From a virus, in the IMG/VR virus record IMGVR_UViG_3300007516_000048, positions 1 to 39,791 of that record: a stretch of DNA of 39,791 nucleotides; one strand, 5' to 3'. The position numbers and the translations under genes are program-made. How positions within the stretch are numbered: position 1 is the stretch's first letter; each line of letters begins with the position of its first letter. Below, one piece after another: positions 38,579-39,791 of this stretch. Below the pieces are notes generated by a model that was given only the letters and a program-made list of their open reading frames with translations, ran no database searches and was not told the DNA's origin.

Positions 38579-39357
38579 AACATTGGATAGGCGGTACGGA
38601 TGACGTCAAGGTAGGCCCCAGCGGGGTCCATGTCCAGCTCAGCCGGTAACGACTTAGCCGAGTGGCCAAGTTGCGGCAAGCGTGCTATGGGTTCTGTGCG
38701 GACGATGCGCTTGTAACCTCCCTTGCGTTCAGCGACTGAGCACGTCTTAGTCTCGATGCGCCAGGAGTCGGAGAAGTCTTTTAGTACCGTATCCTTGCTC
38801 TGCCCACCTATCATCGGGCGGAGCACGGTGGGCGAGTCGTCTGACTCGATGAGTCGTTCGTGGAAGATACAGATGACTGGCTTGCCGTAAGTCTTCAACG
38901 CAAGGATGAACTTACGGAAGAGGTCTTTGTAGGGATTCCAGTGACTCTTAGTCATTACCCTCTCACCACCGATAATGAGGTCTTTGCCAGTACCGGCAAA
39001 CTTGACCAGGTGTGCTTCGAGAAAGATCCCGGCGGAGGTGATGCTGTCGATGATGAGGCCGGTGACCTTTGGTTCGGTGAGTGCTGCTTTGGCAAGGTCT
39101 ACACTCCGCATGAACACCTTGTCTAACGGGATGGGGGTGTTGTCGTCTGCTCTATCCGGTGTAATGTAGTAGAACGGCTTGTCGCCGATACGCTCCTTGG
39201 CGGGAGCGATCTTGTGCTCGTAGTCCAGCACGGCGAAGTCCGGCGGCATGAGGTCAAAGGCAAGACACGTCTTGCCCGTGAATGGTTCACCCACAATGGC
39301 GAGTGTGAACTCCGCGAGAGGGGAGTACGTGGAGGAGGGGCGAAGTGAGGGGTTCAT
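38563..39357 (-). CDS. Sak4/AAA_24-type recombination ATPase
   Basis: A 264-residue protein from the ATG at 39357 (ATGA overlap with the preceding gene). Walker A is IVGEPFTGKTC (residues 21-31) and Walker B is GLIIDSIT (100-107), both in the compact RecA-like form of AAA_24/Sak4 single-strand annealing or recombinase proteins. A sensor-like KPVICIFHERLIE lies later. Phage Sak4 proteins help recombination-dependent replication with an SSB, which is present two genes downstream. A longer reading frame to 39429 overlaps the upstream gene and is less likely. Confidence 0.85.
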   Translation of the reverse strand: MNPSLRPSSTYSPLAEFTLAIVGEPFTGKTCLAFDLMPPDFAVLDYEHKIAPAKERIGDKPFYYITPDRADDNTPIPLDKVFMRSVDLAKAALTEPKVTGLIIDSITSAGIFLEAHLVKFAGTGKDLIIGGERVMTKSHWNPYKDLFRKFILALKTYGKPVICIFHERLIESDDSPTVLRPMIGGQSKDTVLKDFSDSWRIETKTCSVAERKGGYKRIVRTEPIARLPQLGHSAKSLPAELDMDPAGAYLDVIRTAYPMLCPQA

Positions 39358-39692
39358 TGTGAGGTTAGTTCGATTATAACGGAACCAAGGTAGTCGAGGG
39401 CGTTGAGACGAATGCGGTACTGAGAACACTTCTCCCTCAACTCTGTTTCACGAGCCTCAACAGCGTTTAACTCCTCTTCTGAGTCCTTGAAGTTCTGCTC
39501 ACTAACAGCTAGAGAAGCAGTCAAGCCTTTCACTTGCTCGGCTTGTTCGTCGAAGAGTTTGATTTTCTCTTTTGTTGCTTCGAGTGCCGCACGGAGCGAA
39601 TCCTGGATGTTATTCACAGAGACTAGGTCTGCGCTCAACTCCTTGATACGTTCGATCAGACTTGGCTTGTCATGTAGTGTTTTATGTTTCAT
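39354..39692 (-). CDS. Coiled-coil protein, 112 residues
   Basis: A highly charged helical protein (SLRAALEATKEKIKLFDEQA then EQVKGLTASLAVSEQNFKDS) with heptad-like spacing of hydrophobic residues over about 80 residues, best explained as a coiled coil. A short beta-like end follows (ALDYLGSVIIELTSQ). The ATG overlaps the upstream stop, and its own stop overlaps the Sak4-like gene, both as ATGA. Possibly a scaffolding partner for the recombination proteins. No family recognised. Confidence 0.75.
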   Translation of the reverse strand: MKHKTLHDKPSLIERIKELSADLVSVNNIQDSLRAALEATKEKIKLFDEQAEQVKGLTASLAVSEQNFKDSEEELNAVEARETELREKCSQYRIRLNALDYLGSVIIELTSQ

Positions 39693-39791
39693 AGCGCGGA
39701 GACTGTTCTAATGGTTTTGAGTATGGAGTCCTGCCGGGCGATCATCTCGTTCGCGTCCGCGAGTTCAGCACGTAGTACATCAATTCGATAT
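39689..39791 (-). CDS. Partial coiled-coil protein, C-terminus only
   Basis: The last 33 codons of a minus-strand gene that runs off the right edge of the window, reading YRIDVLRAELADANEMIARQ then DSILKTIRTVSAL. The stop overlaps the next ATG as ATGA, which supports it as real. The helical, charged sequence suits a coiled coil, like its downstream neighbour. The N-terminus and function cannot be seen. Confidence 0.7.
   Translation of the reverse strand, partial: YRIDVLRAELADANEMIARQDSILKTIRTVSAL

Noticed and set aside
1-39791. tRNA genes, integrase, repressor or other lysogeny genes
   Set aside because: Gaps between genes are nearly all under 70 bases and no product resembles an integrase or repressor.

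Overview
The window is dense double-stranded DNA phage genome with almost no non-coding sequence. The virion set points to a short-tailed (podovirus-like) phage: TerS/TerL, portal, scaffold, SU10-like major capsid protein, adaptor, tail fibre and tail proteins, three ejection-protein candidates and a 2647-residue giant virion protein, with no tape measure, tail tube or sheath. A lipobox lipoprotein and a phage-borne protein with a PEP-CTERM sorting tail suggest a Gram-negative host with an exosortase system (many Betaproteobacteria, Verrucomicrobia and relatives have one). I see no integrase, repressor, RNA polymerase, tRNA or endolysin, so the phage looks lytic and probably relies on host RNA polymerase; some functions may lie outside the window.

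Layout. Plus strand 1-2587: small and large terminase with an Arg-rich micro-ORF between them. 2612-6236: appendage and surface proteins, including a signal-peptide protein, a PKD-like/leucine-rich-repeat protein built on five 66-bp repeats, and the PEP-CTERM protein. Most of this block (about 3356-6341) lacks the tetranucleotide CTAG, which is common elsewhere in the window, and reads as a host-derived island. 6272-7146: small membrane proteins and a lipoprotein (candidate lysis genes). 7143-10625: a tightly overlapped cassette of two glycosyltransferases and three methyltransferase-like proteins, one apparently inserted between 18-bp direct repeats. 10650-15435: portal, overlapping small gene, scaffold, major capsid protein and two small head genes, closed by a rho-independent terminator. 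15478-30240: adaptor, fibre, tail protein, GNAT, ejection proteins and the giant protein, which carries a zinc-protease HEITH motif.

The right 9.5 kb is on the minus strand and converges on the giant gene with a 50-bp 3' overlap. Read from the right edge it encodes coiled-coil proteins, a Sak4/AAA_24-like ATPase, a 27-residue membrane micro-ORF, ATP-dependent DNA ligase, an SSB-like protein followed by a terminator, a ParB-like/DNA methyltransferase fusion, a run of small Cys-rich and membrane proteins, a uracil-DNA-glycosylase/PolA fusion polymerase, a 57-residue CxxC protein and a DUF3987-like P-loop protein. This is the replication, recombination and DNA-modification module.

Both arms are chained by 1-4 nt overlaps (ATGA, GTGA, TAATG), so translational coupling appears to be a general expression strategy. 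Several genes under 60 codons are added because they fit this chain exactly. The two clear terminators share an odd design: the U-tract runs straight into the start codon of the next gene. The most distinctive biology is a possible phage-encoded cell-surface remodelling set (PEP-CTERM protein, LRR protein, signal-peptide protein, glycosyl- and methyltransferases) carried within the late region.
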